NCBI GenBank assembly: GCA_030835185.1 | Contig: JAUQWL010000035.1 | Location: 1-5,370 of the forward strand | Source: Solirubrobacterales bacterium | GTDB lineage: Bacteria; Actinomycetota; Thermoleophilia; Solirubrobacterales; 70-9 | Direction: 5' to 3' | DNA: 5,370 bases | Shown here: positions 5,157-5,370 of the stretch, in pieces | Numbering within the stretch: position 1 is the first letter of the stretch | How the letters are laid out: every line of letters starts with the position of its first letter | The notes under the pieces: generated by a model | Seen by the model: the letters and a program-made list of their open reading frames with translations, nothing else | Told to the model about the DNA's origin: nothing | The model's database searches: none | Made by a program: the position numbers and the translations under genes

Positions 5157-5370
5157 TTGTCCGCGACAGCAAACAAACTGACGGTCGAGAACGTCTCGAA
5201 GACCTACCGGGGGGCAGGTGGCGGTGAAAACGTCACCGCCCTCCGGGACGTCGGCATCGAGATCGGTAACGGCGAGTTCGTATCGATTGTCGGTCCGTCC
5301 GGTTGCGGCAAGTCGACGCTCTTCAACATCATCGCCGGACTGGTGACGCCGTCGAGCGGCAGGGTGCTGC
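5157..5370 (+). CDS. ABC transporter ATP-binding protein (SsuB/TauB-like), N-terminal part
   Basis: The first 71 residues of an ABC ATPase, cut by the end of the window. From the TTG start it reads MSATANKLTVENVSKTYRG, the usual first beta-strands with the aromatic A-loop residue Tyr17. Then come VTALRDVGIEIGNGEFVSIVG and a perfect Walker A, GPSGCGKST (46-54), with nucleotide-binding Lys52. LFNIIAGLVTPSSGRVL continues the standard fold. Q-loop, signature and Walker B lie outside. The GPSGCGKST form and overall pattern match the nitrate/sulfonate/pyrimidine importer ATPases that pair with NMT1/THI5-like binding proteins, and the 29-nt spacing to the binding-protein gene supports one transporter. 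It would energise uptake at the cytoplasmic face of the membrane. The TTG start is chosen on the RBS at 5142-5150 and because the encoded N-terminus begins just before the conserved region. Family is secure; substrate follows from the binding protein. Confidence 0.93.
   Translation, partial: MSATANKLTVENVSKTYRGAGGGENVTALRDVGIEIGNGEFVSIVGPSGCGKSTLFNIIAGLVTPSSGRVL

Noticed and set aside
4066..5172. Long open frame (368 codons) on the minus strand
   Set aside because: It lies antisense to the binding-protein gene, which has a clear signal peptide and conserved domain. The antisense translation shows no recognisable domain.

Overview
The window is a compact, GC-rich, plus-strand gene cluster with no sign of mobile DNA. 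The strong G/C third-position bias, the GTG and TTG starts, and a lipoprotein whose mature N-terminus reads CGGDDDSSS followed by a Ser/Thr/Gly linker suggest a high-GC actinobacterium, most likely of the Thermoleophilia/Solirubrobacterales type. That placement is inferred from style and does not come from a marker gene.

Layout: (1) 1-243, the C-terminal end of a cyclic amidohydrolase of the dihydroorotase/hydantoinase/allantoinase type. (2) 245-1003, an isochorismatase-fold (N-carbamoylsarcosine amidase-like) amidohydrolase with an intact Asp-Lys-Cys triad. (3) 1000-1566, an 'amino acid synthesis' (AA_synth/DUF1185) family protein of unknown biochemistry. (4) 1563-2717, a metal-dependent amidohydrolase closely resembling enamidase, the ring-opening enzyme of anaerobic nicotinate catabolism. 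(5) 2724-3323, a DUF1989 (urea carboxylase-associated/carboxyguanidine deiminase-like) protein. (6) 3326-4012, a class II aldolase/adducin-family protein with altered metal-site residues. After a 56-nt gap follow (7) 4069-5127, an NMT1/THI5-like lipoprotein substrate-binding protein, and (8) 5157-5370, the N-terminus of its ABC transporter ATPase, cut by the window edge.

The first six genes are spaced by 1, -4, -4, 6 and 2 nt, as in one translationally coupled operon, and the transporter genes follow in the same direction. Taken together, the content suggests an uptake-plus-catabolism cassette for a nitrogen heterocycle or cyclic amide. An ABC importer related to pyrimidine-precursor importers brings the compound in, two different amidohydrolase-superfamily enzymes open cyclic amide bonds, an isochorismatase-like enzyme removes carbamoyl or amide nitrogen, DUF1989 may act as a deiminase or hydrolase, and the aldolase-like protein may cleave or decarboxylate the carbon skeleton. 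The substrate cannot be read from the sequence. The combination matches no pathway I can name, and it is the most interesting feature of the window. No RNA genes, CRISPR arrays, insertion sequences, strong terminators or recognisable promoters were found. No gene-free stretch exceeds 56 nt.
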